From the NCBI GenBank assembly GCA_934667465.1, contig CAKUMG010000514.1, positions 1 to 5,241 of the forward strand: DNA of 5,241 nucleotides, in the 5' to 3' direction. The stretch is from an uncultured Actinoplanes sp. Lineage in GTDB: Bacteria; Actinomycetota; Actinomycetes; Mycobacteriales; Micromonosporaceae. Of this stretch, positions 1-5,211 are shown one piece after another. The notes below the pieces were generated by a model, which saw only the letters and a program-made list of their open reading frames with translations, searched no databases and was not told the DNA's origin. Position numbers and translations under genes: made by a program. The first letter of the stretch is position 1, and each line of letters opens with the position of its first letter.

Positions 1-15
1 GTTCGAGGAGACGCG

Positions 16-343
16 GTGCGGCACGACCACGACGCTCTGATCGCGCGGGCCCTTGAGGCGTACGGGCACCTCGGCGGCGCCGCGGTCGCCTGGCGCATCG
101 GGCTGATCCACCAGCAGCTCGGCCATCCGCGGCGGGCCCTGGAGGTGTACGGGCGCATCGCGGCGGACGACGGCGACGCGGCGGACCGGGCGCGGGCTGC
201 GGGCGTTCCAGGTTCTGCTGAGCGTGCTGCTGCTGATCGCGGCGCCGGTGGCCGCGCTGGTCGCGGCGTACAGCTACACCTCCGGCGTCGACCTGCCCTC
301 GAGCCTGTCGTCGCTGCTCAACGACCTCGCCGAGTACTTCTGA
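16..343 (+). pseudogene. Small TPR-like protein with C-terminal membrane helix, apparently frameshifted
   Basis: The GTG at 16 follows a GAGGAG ribosome site (5-10) by 5 nt. Its frame gives about 60 residues of helical, TPR-like sequence (AWRIGLIHQQLGHPRRALEVYGRI) with strong GC3 bias. After about 195 that frame turns into Arg/Ala/Pro-rich junk and ends at 406-408. The next frame, open from 107 to the TGA at 341-343, then carries the coding signal. It encodes a clear hydrophobic helix (VLLSVLLLIAAPVAALVAAY, about 212-271) and a short tail ending NDLAEYF. Removing one G from the GGG at 194-196 joins the two parts into a plausible 108-residue protein, a TPR-like domain anchored by one C-terminal helix. 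The first frame is also open to the window edge, so a longer upstream protein is possible. A real mutation, a sequencing error and two overlapping genes all remain possible. The function is unknown; TPRs usually mediate protein-protein contacts. Confidence 0.55.
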
Positions 344-354
344 GTGCCGCCCCA

Positions 355-386
355 CCGCCCGGGCCCGCGCCGTTGTCGGCGGGCGG
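355..386. other. Possible hairpin downstream of the first gene
   Basis: CCGCCC (355-360) can pair with GGGCGG (381-386), and an inner GCCG (369-372) pairs with CGGC (377-380) around a TTGT loop. It lies 12 nt after the stop at 341-343 and could end transcription of that gene, but it has no T-run. Chance pairing is common at this GC content, so the call is weak. Confidence 0.25.
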
Positions 387-398
387 GACCGCGGTGCT

Positions 399-410
399 GC
401 TCAGCTGAGC
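399..410. repeat. 12-bp palindrome GCTCAGCTGAGC at the left edge of the array
   Basis: GCTCAGCTGAGC is a perfect palindrome whose right half begins the first 23-bp unit. Its first nine bases, GCTCAGCTG, recur at 515-523 beyond the far end of the array. The array is therefore framed by matching boxes that can also pair with each other (402-410 with 515-523). The role is unknown. Confidence 0.6.
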
Positions 411-506
411 GCCGGCCCGTGGCACATCTGAGCGCCGGCCCGCGGCACATCTGAGCGTCGGCCCGCGGCAGATCTGAGCGCCGGCCCGCGGCACATCTGA
501 GCGCCG
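405..506. repeat. 23-bp tandem repeat array, about 4.4 copies
   Basis: Head-to-tail units lie at 405-427, 428-450, 451-473 and 474-496, with a partial fifth unit at 497-506. Each begins CTGAGCG and ends with GGCACAT or a one-base variant. Units 2 and 4 are identical. Unit 1 differs by one base (T at 420) and unit 3 by two (T at 458, G at 471). The period is not a multiple of three and the array lies between two convergent genes, so it is not a coding repeat. There are no spacers, so it is not a CRISPR array. It looks like a minisatellite-type expansion. Each unit holds GCCG/CGGC complementarity, so the transcript could fold and help end transcription from both sides; that is inference. Confidence 0.9.
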
Positions 507-520
507 CCAGTGCGGCTCAG
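497..520 (-). terminator. Stem-loop overlapping the stop codon of the PLDc_N gene
   Basis: CTGAG (497-501) pairs with CTCAG (516-520), and CCGC (504-507) pairs with GCGG (512-515) around a CAGT loop, with a two-base bulge at 502-503. The stem covers the minus-strand stop codon (517-519). It could act as a terminator for the minus-strand cluster. No U-run follows on that strand, so it would be an atypical terminator of the sort often proposed in actinomycetes. Confidence 0.35.
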
Positions 521-1089
521 CTGTCGCCGGGCTCGCGCTTGCCCTCGTCGACCTCGCGCTTGCTGTCCTTGCGCTCGCGAGCGCCCTCGTCGAGGCCGCG
601 GCCGCGATCGTCGCTGCCCAGGTCACGGCCGCCCAGGTCGTGGCCGCTCGCGTCGCGGCCGCCCACGTCACGGCCGCCCAGGTCGTGGCCGCTCACGTCG
701 CGGCCGCCCACGTCGCGGCCGCCCACGTCGCGGCGGTTCAGGTCGCGGTTCTGGTCCTTCGGGTCGCGGTCCAGGTCGCGCTCCCACTGGGCGAGCAGCT
801 CGCGGTCGCGGCGGGACTGCTCGGTGTCGACCGAGCGCAGGAAGTCCGGGTCGTCGTCGGGGGAGAGCGGCCGGGAGGGGGCCCGGCGGATCGGGCCCTC
901 GCGCCGTGCGGGCAGGGGACGGCCCCAGAGGAAGTAGGCCAGCGGGCCCAGCAGCGGGATCAGCAGGATCACGAGGATCCAGGCCGCCCGGGGCATCGCG
1001 CGGACCCGATCGGCCGACAGCGAGCTGATGAGGGCGAGCACGAAGAGGACGAGCTGGATCGCAGCGAGGAAGACGAACACCCGGACCAT
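517..1089 (-). CDS. Small PLDc_N-domain membrane protein with Arg-Asp-Gly repeat tail
   Basis: This 190-residue protein starts at the ATG at 1089-1087. Two transmembrane helices are visible, residues about 2-22 and 36-56. The second, AWILVILLIPLLGPLAYFLWG, is typical of the phospholipase D-nuclease N-terminal domain (PLDc_N, PF13396), the membrane part of cardiolipin-synthase-like proteins. No HKD catalytic motif is present, so no enzyme activity is expected. A charged, probably disordered cytoplasmic tail follows. Residues 119-158 are eight five-residue units of the form G-R/H-D-V/L/A-G/S, and the last 30 residues are Lys/Glu/Asp-rich. The open frame extends upstream to 1386, but that part lies over the neighbouring DUF202 gene and looks non-coding. 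No Shine-Dalgarno is seen; a -10-like hexamer sits 6 nt before the ATG. The gene lies 38 nt after the second DUF202 gene, probably in the same cluster. Membrane domain sure, function unknown. Confidence 0.85.
   Translation of the reverse strand: MVRVFVFLAAIQLVLFVLALISSLSADRVRAMPRAAWILVILLIPLLGPLAYFLWGRPLPARREGPIRRAPSRPLSPDDDPDFLRSVDTEQSRRDRELLAQWERDLDRDPKDQNRDLNRRDVGGRDVGGRDVSGHDLGGRDVGGRDASGHDLGGRDLGSDDRGRGLDEGARERKDSKREVDEGKREPGDS
616..735 (-). repeat. 15-bp coding repeat (eight five-residue units) in the PLDc_N tail
   Basis: Eight in-frame 15-bp units encode RRDVG, GRDVG, GRDVS, GHDLG, GRDVG, GRDAS, GHDLG and GRDLG. A longer 15-residue (45-bp) order is also visible, since the block S-GHDLG-GRD occurs twice. 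Asp is invariant in each unit and is preceded by Arg or His, so the tail alternates charges and is near neutral. Divergent copies (NRDLN, DRDPK) continue on the N-terminal side at residues 104-118. Slippage and recombination on the 15-bp DNA unit would change repeat number without changing frame. Confidence 0.9.
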
Positions 1090-1095
1090 GTGGCA

Positions 1096-1101
1096 ATAAT
1101 G
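1096..1101 (-). promoter_or_regulatory. Possible leaderless -10 element for the PLDc_N gene
   Basis: Read on the minus strand, CATTAT is followed by six bases and then the ATG at 1089. That places the expected transcription start at or next to the start codon, and no Shine-Dalgarno is present. Leaderless mRNAs are common in actinobacteria. I find no good -35 box, and the hexamer matches TATAAT only partly, so this is tentative. Confidence 0.35.
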
Positions 1102-1127
1102 ACGCGCTTGGCTGGGAACGGCGACGA

Positions 1128-1439
1128 TCAGAGCATGACAAGCACCGTTCCGACGACGGAGAGCCCGGCCGTCACGAGCGCGTAGGCGGCGACGGTCCGT
1201 TCCCCGCGCCGCGGTGGCCAGGCATTCAGCCCCCGCGCCCGGCGGTAGGAGATGCCGACGAGCAGCGCCCAGCCGATCAGCCCGGCCGCCACCATCAGAA
1301 AAATCACGAGCCCCGCGCCCGGCTCGAAGGCGTGCCGCAGCATCAGCAGCGCCACGACGCCCGCGGAGAGCCCGGTGCGCCGCCACGCGAGCCTCGTCCG
1401 CTCGGCCGACGCCCCGGGGTCCCGTACGGGCTCGCTCAC
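1128..1439 (-). CDS. DUF202-family small membrane protein (second of a pair)
   Basis: This 103-residue protein starts at GTG 1439-1437. The N-terminal segment SAERTRLAWRRTGLS is the conserved entry motif of DUF202 (compare ANERTFLAWIRTALA in its neighbour). Three hydrophobic helices follow at residues about 22-36, 42-64 and 82-102. The middle loop SYRRARGLNAWPP is basic. The GTG overlaps the TGA of the preceding gene in a GTGA arrangement, which fixes the start and implies translational coupling. DUF202 is a small three-helix membrane family that includes E. coli YidH and the membrane part of yeast Vtc1. The bacterial role is not established. The pair probably forms a membrane complex; that is inference from pairing and coupling. 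Confidence 0.85.
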   Translation of the reverse strand: MSEPVRDPGASAERTRLAWRRTGLSAGVVALLMLRHAFEPGAGLVIFLMVAAGLIGWALLVGISYRRARGLNAWPPRRGERTVAAYALVTAGLSVVGTVLVML

Positions 1440-1813
1440 TGCACCGCCTTGATCAGCACCGCCACGATCAGCAGCACCGCCCCCGCGGCGACGAGGACCG
1501 CGAGGATGCCGGGGAAGCGCGACCGCGGCAGGTCCTGGCCGAGGCGCATGGCCCGCTCGGTGCGCGCCCAGTGGTCCACGGCGCGCACCGCGACCACCCC
1601 GCCGAGCAGCAGCAGCGCGACCGCGAGGATCTCCCGCAGGTAGTCGATCGGCAGCGGCGGCAGGAACTGCGCGCAGGCAAGCCCGCCGGCCAGCAGGGCG
1701 AGCGCCGTCCGGATCCACGCCAGGAACGTGCGCTCGTTGGCCAGCGAGAACCGGTAGTCGGGTTTCTCGCCGGCCATGGACGTCTTCTGCGGGTCGAACC
1801 AGGGTGCGGGCAC
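1436..1813 (-). CDS. DUF202-family small membrane protein (first of a pair, YidH-like)
   Basis: The core DYRFSLANERTFLAWIRTALALLAGG is the diagnostic DUF202 N-terminal block. Helices lie at about 34-50, 60-78 and 102-122, numbered from the GTG start. Two starts are possible: ATG 1777-1775 (113 residues) or GTG 1813-1811 (125 residues). I prefer the GTG. It adds MPAPWFDPQKTS, a tryptophan-containing lead that resembles family members as I recall them, and it sits 6 nt after a good -10 hexamer (GATAAT), as expected for a leaderless mRNA. The ATG has only a weak purine stretch (AGAAGA) upstream. The gene is first in the minus-strand cluster and divergent from etfB. The function is unknown; membrane location is clear. 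Confidence 0.85.
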   Translation of the reverse strand: MPAPWFDPQKTSMAGEKPDYRFSLANERTFLAWIRTALALLAGGLACAQFLPPLPIDYLREILAVALLLLGGVVAVRAVDHWARTERAMRLGQDLPRSRFPGILAVLVAAGAVLLIVAVLIKAVQ

Positions 1814-1819
1814 CCGACG

Positions 1820-1847
1820 ATTATCGACCGGCCGGGTGAAGTATCGA
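1820..1847 (-). promoter_or_regulatory. Putative leaderless promoter of the DUF202/PLDc_N cluster
   Basis: On the minus strand, TCGATA (1842-1847, four of six matches to TTGACA) is followed by a 16-nt spacer and then GATAAT (1820-1825, five of six matches to TATAAT). The GTG start at 1813 begins 6 nt later, so transcription would start at the start codon. It lies in an AT-richer patch of otherwise very GC-rich DNA. The word TCGATA occurs at both hexamers, 20 bp apart, so a regulator could also read it. Confidence 0.5.
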
Positions 1848-1930
1848 TTTCGGTGCGATCCAGGGGTCGGCGGCCAGGGTGCGGGGCGTCCCAGGGCCCG
1901 GCGGGCGCGGCGGGTGGGGGAGTATGGGAA

Positions 1931-1953
1931 CCGAGCGGGCCTCACCCGCTCGG
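1931..1953. other. Perfect 9-bp stem hairpin in the divergent region
   Basis: CCGAGCGGG (1931-1939) and CCCGCTCGG (1945-1953) are perfect inverted repeats around a CCTCA loop. No T-run follows on either strand. If the etfB transcript starts upstream of it, the hairpin would lie in a long 5' leader. Otherwise it may be an operator, or a terminator insulating the divergent units. The sequence does not decide between these. Confidence 0.5.
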
Positions 1954-2023
1954 CAAGAGAAGTGATCCGCCGGAAATGTCGCTTTCCTCGTCGCCCGGGT
2001 CGTCCGCGGACCGGGTGAGGTGA

Positions 2024-2038
2024 GTCACTATCGGTGAC
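2024..2038. promoter_or_regulatory. GTCAC-N5-GTGAC dyad upstream of etfB, possible operator
   Basis: GTCAC (2024-2028) and GTGAC (2034-2038) are perfect inverted repeats separated by TATCG. The site lies about 10 bp before the -10-like TAAGCT and about 92 bp before the etfB start. The size and position fit a dimeric regulator site, but no regulator gene is in the window to link to it. Confidence 0.35.
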
Positions 2039-2109
2039 GCAGACTCGTAAGCTACCGGTGGGTAACATCGAGGGACGCGAAACCCGGCTGCAGGCGTGCG
2101 TTCGTATAC

Positions 2110-2116
2110 AGGAGGG
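2110..2116 (+). promoter_or_regulatory. etfB: Ribosome binding site of etfB, with long spacing
   Basis: AGGAGGG is a near-perfect Shine-Dalgarno, but it lies 13 nt before the ATG at 2130, longer than the usual 5-9. No other in-frame start lies closer, and the protein starting at 2130 begins MNIVVLVKQVPD, the expected EtfB N-terminus. The start is therefore kept in spite of the spacing. Confidence 0.6.
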
Positions 2117-2129
2117 TCGTCGAAGCGCG

Positions 2130-2909
2130 ATGAACATCGTCGTACTGGTCAAGCAGGTGCCCGACTCCGGTGCGGAGCGCACCCTGAGCGCGAGCGACAA
2201 CACCGTCGAGCGTGGCTCGGCGGACAACGTCATCAACGAGATGGACGAATACGCCATCGAAGAGGCGCTGAAGATCAAAGAGGCGCACGGTGGCGAGGTG
2301 ACCATCCTGACGATGGGTCCCGAGGGTGCCGCCGACTCGATCCGCAAGGCGCTGTCGATGGGCCCCGACAAGGCCGTGCACATCCAGGACCCCGCGCTCC
2401 AGGGCTCCTGCGCGGTCGCCACCTCCAAGGTGCTCGCCACCGCGCTCGGCACGCTCAACGCCGACCTGGTGCTCTGCGGCGCCGAGTCCACCGACGGCCG
2501 CGTCCAGGTCATGCCGCACATGATTGCTGAGCGGCTGGGCATCGCGGCGCTGACCGGCGCCCGCAAGCTCACCGTCGACGGCGCGCAGCTGACCGCCGAG
2601 CGCCAGACCGACGAGGGCTACGAGGTCGTCACGGCCGCCACCCCGGCCGTGGTGAGCGTCTGGGACACCATCAACGAGCCGCGCTACCCGTCCTTCAAGG
2701 GCATCATGGCGGCGAAGAAGAAGCCGGTGCAGTCCCTGTCGCTGGCCGACCTGGGCATCGCCGCCGACGAGGTGGGCACCGCCGGGGCGACCTCCGCGGT
2801 CCTCGAGTTCTCCGGCCGCCCGCCGCGCGGCGCCGGCGTCAAGGTCATCGACGAGGGCGAGGGCGGCGTCAAGCTGGTCGAGTTCCTCGCCACCGAGAAG
2901 TTCGTCTGA
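2130..2909 (+). CDS. etfB: Electron transfer flavoprotein subunit beta
   Basis: This 259-residue protein is full length for EtfB. With EtfA it forms the soluble heterodimer that accepts electrons from acyl-CoA and other dehydrogenases and hands them to ETF:quinone oxidoreductase. It begins MNIVVLVKQVPD, as typical family members do. Residues 115-137 (LCGAESTDGRVQVMPHMIAERLG) match the nucleotide loop that holds AMP in EtfB. Residues about 157-176, with EGYEVVTAATPAVVSV, fit the EtfB signature. PRYPSFKGIMAAKKKP (185-199) is the conserved segment near the partner-recognition loop. The C-terminal GVKLVEFLATEKFV packs against EtfA in known structures. etfA follows after 20 bp in the same direction, so the two are surely one operon. 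GC3 bias is normal for the window and nothing is broken. Confidence 0.97.
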   Translation: MNIVVLVKQVPDSGAERTLSASDNTVERGSADNVINEMDEYAIEEALKIKEAHGGEVTILTMGPEGAADSIRKALSMGPDKAVHIQDPALQGSCAVATSKVLATALGTLNADLVLCGAESTDGRVQVMPHMIAERLGIAALTGARKLTVDGAQLTAERQTDEGYEVVTAATPAVVSVWDTINEPRYPSFKGIMAAKKKPVQSLSLADLGIAADEVGTAGATSAVLEFSGRPPRGAGVKVIDEGEGGVKLVEFLATEKFV

Positions 2910-2929
2910 GCCCGAGGGGATGGAGAGAC

Positions 2930-3889
2930 ATGGCTGAGGTACTGGTCGTCGTCGAGGCCTCGCAGGCTGCCGGCGTCAAGAAGGTCACGCTCGAGATGCT
3001 GACGATCGCCCGCACCCTGGGCGACGTGTCGGCCGTCGTGCTCGGCGGGGCCGGCGCGGCCGCCGCCCTCGCGGAGAAGCTCGGCGAGTACGGCGCGGCG
3101 AAGATCTACGCGGGTGAGGGCGAGGACGTCGACGGCTACCTGGTGGCGCCGAAGGCCACCGCCGTCGCCGAGCTGGTCAAGCGGGTGCAGCCGGCCGCCG
3201 TGCTGCTGGCCGCGACCCAGGAGGGCAAGGAGATCGCCGGCCGCCTCGCGGTCAAGCTGGACAACGGCCTGCTCATCGACGCGGTCGACGTGGCCGCCGA
3301 CGGCACGGCCACCCAGGTGGTCTTCGCCGGCGCCACCGTCGTCAAGTCCAAGGTCACCCGCGGCGTGCCGATCATCACGATCCGCCCGAACTCGACCGCG
3401 CCCGTCCCGGCGTCGGCCACCCCGGTGGTCGAGCAGCTCACCGTGGCCGCCACCGAGACGGACAAGCTCACCCGGGTCGTCGAGCGCGTCGCGGAGCAGA
3501 AGGGCTCGCGCCCGGAGCTCAGCGAGGCGTCGGTCGTCGTGTCCGGCGGCCGCGGCGTCGGCAGCGAGGACAACTTCAAGCTGGTCGAGGAGGTCGCCGA
3601 CCTGCTCGGCGGCGCCGTCGGCGCGTCCCGCGCGGCCGTCGACTCCGGCTACTACCCGCACCAGTTCCAGGTGGGCCAGACCGGCAAGACGGTCTCCCCG
3701 CAGCTCTACGTGGCCCTGGGCATCTCCGGCGCGATCCAGCACCGGGCGGGCATGCAGACCTCGAAGACGATCGTCGCGGTCAACAAGGACGCCGAGGCGC
3801 CGATCTTCGAGCTCGCCGACTACGGCGTGGTGGGCGATCTGTTCAAGGTCGTCCCGCAGGTCGCCGAGGAGATCCGCAAGCGCAAGTGA
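2930..3889 (+). CDS. etfA: Electron transfer flavoprotein subunit alpha
   Basis: This 319-residue protein has the usual EtfA length. An N-terminal adenine-nucleotide-hydrolase-like domain spans about 1-190 and the C-terminal FAD domain about 195-319. FAD-contact motifs are all present: SGGRGVGS (205-212), SRAAVDSGY (233-241), QVGQTGKTV (247-255) and [17 protein letters not shown] (259-275), followed by IVAVNKD (281-287). The last two make up the EtfA family signature. It pairs with EtfB to carry one FAD and moves electrons between dehydrogenases and the quinone pool in the cytoplasm. The ATG at 2930 has GAGGGG (2914-2919) 10 nt upstream and GGAGAG (2922-2927) immediately before it. A strong terminator follows the stop by about 15 nt, so etfBA is a two-gene operon. 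I see no sign that it is the bifurcating type; no bcd, fixC or fixX partner is in the window. Confidence 0.97.
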   Translation: MAEVLVVVEASQAAGVKKVTLEMLTIARTLGDVSAVVLGGAGAAAALAEKLGEYGAAKIYAGEGEDVDGYLVAPKATAVAELVKRVQPAAVLLAATQEGKEIAGRLAVKLDNGLLIDAVDVAADGTATQVVFAGATVVKSKVTRGVPIITIRPNSTAPVPASATPVVEQLTVAATETDKLTRVVERVAEQKGSRPELSEASVVVSGGRGVGSEDNFKLVEEVADLLGGAVGASRAAVDSGYYPHQFQVGQTGKTVSPQLYVALGISGAIQHRAGMQTSKTIVAVNKDAEAPIFELADYGVVGDLFKVVPQVAEEIRKRK

Positions 3890-3903
3890 CGTTCCGCACC
3901 ACC

Positions 3904-3938
3904 CGAACGGCCCGGCTTCCGCCGGGCCGTTCGCTTTT
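3904..3938 (+). terminator. Rho-independent terminator after etfA
   Basis: A perfect 13-bp stem, CGAACGGCCCGGC (3904-3916) with its complement (3921-3933), closes on a TTCC loop. It is followed by CTTTT (3934-3938). It starts 14 nt after the etfA stop and separates the etfBA operon from the cysteine desulfurase gene, which therefore needs its own promoter in 3939-4032. Confidence 0.93.
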
Positions 3939-4002
3939 GGCGGCGTACGGCCATGATTTAGATCTCGGTGGGCCTTCCCGACCGGCGGACGCCCCGCGTG
4001 GG

Positions 4003-4024
4003 TTGACGCATCAAGGCATAAGCT
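4003..4024 (+). promoter_or_regulatory. Weak promoter candidate for the cysteine desulfurase gene
   Basis: A good -35 word, TTGACG (4003-4008), and -10-like words CATAAG (4017-4022) and TAAGCT (4019-4024) lie just before the ATG at 4033. The gap between them is only 8-10 nt, too short for a standard sigma-70 pair, so they are unlikely to work together. The -10 words alone would give a leader of only a few bases. The terminator upstream makes some promoter in this 94-bp stretch likely. Confidence 0.3.
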
Positions 4025-4032
4025 TCAGGGCG

Positions 4033-5211
4033 ATGGCTTACCTGGATCACGCCGCGACCACGCCGATGCTGGCCGAGGCGCTCGACGCTTACGTCGCGGC
4101 GGCTCGTGAGCTCGGCAATCCGTCGTCCCTGCACGCGGCCGGCCGCGGTGCCCGCCGGCTGGTGGAGGAGTCCCGCGAGCGGATCGCCGCGGTGCTCGGG
4201 GCGCGCCCCTCCGAGGTGGTCTTCACCAGCGGAGGCACCGAGAGCGACAACCTCGCGACCAAGGGCATCCACTATGCCCGTCGGGACGCGGACCCCCGGC
4301 GCACCCGGGTCGTCGCCTCGTCGGTCGAGCACCACGCCGTGCTGGACTCCGTCGACTGGCTCGGCGCCCACGAGGCGGCCGCGATCTCCTGGCTCCCCGT
4401 CGACGGCCGCGGCGCCGTCGACCCGGCGGCCCTCGCGGAGATCATCGCCGAGCACGGCGACGAGCTCAGCGTCATCAGCGTCCAGTGGGCCAACAACGAG
4501 GTCGGCACGGTGCAGCCGGTGCCCGAGCTGGCGGCCCTCGCGGCCGCCGCCGGAGTCCCGTTCCACACCGACGCGGTGCAGGCGGTCGGGCAGGTCCCGG
4601 TCGACTTCGCGGCGAGCGGCGCCTCGGCCCTCACCGTCAGCGGCCACAAGCTCGGCGGCCCGGTCGGCGTCGGCGCGCTGCTGCTCGGCCGCGACGTCGC
4701 CGCCACACCGCTGCTGCACGGCGGCGGCCAGGAGCGCGACGTCCGCTCAGGCACCCTCGACACCCCCGGCGTCGTGGCCTTCGCGGTGGCCGTGGAGGCG
4801 GCGGTGAAGGGCCAGCAGGACCACGCGGCCCGGATCGCGGCCCTGCGCGACGACCTGGTGGCCCGGGTCCGCGCGGCGGTCCCCGACGCCGTCCTCAACG
4901 GCGACCCGGTGCGCCGCCTGCCCGCCAACGCGCACTTCTCGTTCCCGGGCTGCGAGGGCGACGCGCTGCTGCTGCTCCTCGACGCGCAGGGCATCGCCTG
5001 CTCCACCGGGTCGGCCTGCTCGGCCGGCGTCGCCCAGCCGTCGCACGTGCTGGTGGGCATGGGCGCCGACCACGACCGGGCGCGGTCGTCGCTGCGCTTC
5101 ACGCTGGGCCACACCTCCACGGAGGCCGATGTCGACGCGCTGTTGACCGCCCTCCCGGGTGCCGTCGAGCGGGCCCGGCGTGCGGCTGCCTGGCGGTCGC
5201 CCCGGTCGTGA
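4033..5211 (+). CDS. iscS: Cysteine desulfurase, IscS/NifS type (PLP-dependent)
   Basis: This 392-residue aminotransferase class V enzyme removes sulfur from cysteine to give alanine and an enzyme persulfide. All key residues are visible: His100 in SVEHHAVLD, Asp180 and Gln183 in HTDAVQA (PLP contacts), Lys206 in SGHKLGG (Schiff base) and Cys329 in STGSACSAG (persulfide carrier). Their positions almost equal those of E. coli IscS. The start [11 protein letters not shown] is the conserved N-terminus; the frame runs further upstream to 3886, but that passes through the etfA terminator. Only AGGG (4027-4030) serves as a poor ribosome site. In many actinomycetes this gene sits just before mnmA (tRNA 2-thiouridylase), which suggests it feeds tRNA thiolation; mnmA would lie beyond this window and is not seen. 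It is complete, with an Arg-rich C-terminal tail ([13 protein letters not shown]). Confidence 0.95.
   Translation: MAYLDHAATTPMLAEALDAYVAAARELGNPSSLHAAGRGARRLVEESRERIAAVLGARPSEVVFTSGGTESDNLATKGIHYARRDADPRRTRVVASSVEHHAVLDSVDWLGAHEAAAISWLPVDGRGAVDPAALAEIIAEHGDELSVISVQWANNEVGTVQPVPELAALAAAAGVPFHTDAVQAVGQVPVDFAASGASALTVSGHKLGGPVGVGALLLGRDVAATPLLHGGGQERDVRSGTLDTPGVVAFAVAVEAAVKGQQDHAARIAALRDDLVARVRAAVPDAVLNGDPVRRLPANAHFSFPGCEGDALLLLLDAQGIACSTGSACSAGVAQPSHVLVGMGADHDRARSSLRFTLGHTSTEADVDALLTALPGAVERARRAAAWRSPRS

Larger units (their letters stand above)
1814..2129. other. Divergent intergenic control region, no gene seen
   Basis: This 316-bp gap separates the minus-strand membrane cluster from etfB. 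It holds the putative leaderless promoter (1820-1847), a 9-bp hairpin (1931-1953), a 10-bp palindrome GTCCGCGGAC (2002-2011), a GTCAC/GTGAC dyad (2024-2038) and the etfB leader. Weak -10-like words TAAGCT (2048-2053) and TAACAT (2063-2068) could serve etfB, but neither has a convincing -35 partner. Open frames crossing the gap show no coding signature. Confidence 0.6.

Noticed and set aside
405..506. CRISPR array
   Set aside because: Units are directly abutting with no spacers and no cas genes are near.
616..735. RTX-type calcium-binding repeats in the PLDc_N tail
   Set aside because: The unit is five residues with G-R-D, not the nine-residue GGxGxDxUx pattern, and the Arg next to Asp argues against calcium binding.
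510..1185. Plus-strand Arg/Ser-rich or Ala/Val-rich open frames over the PLDc_N gene
   Set aside because: They are antisense shadows of the 15-bp repeat and of GC-rich codons; the minus strand encodes the recognisable membrane domain.
1090..1386. N-terminal extension of the PLDc_N frame
   Set aside because: It lies over the DUF202 gene in another frame and reads as Arg/Ala-rich non-coding sequence; the membrane domain begins at the ATG at 1089.
1776..2018. Plus-strand 80-codon open frame in the divergent region
   Set aside because: It overlaps the DUF202 start in antisense and shows no coding bias or recognisable domain.
2034..2129. Upstream GTG start for etfB at 2034
   Set aside because: The added 32 residues match no EtfB N-terminus, and the only good ribosome site (2110-2116) lies downstream of it.
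3886..4032. N-terminal extension of the cysteine desulfurase back to an ATG at 3886
   Set aside because: It overlaps the etfA stop and translates the terminator hairpin; [11 protein letters not shown] at 4033 is the conserved start.
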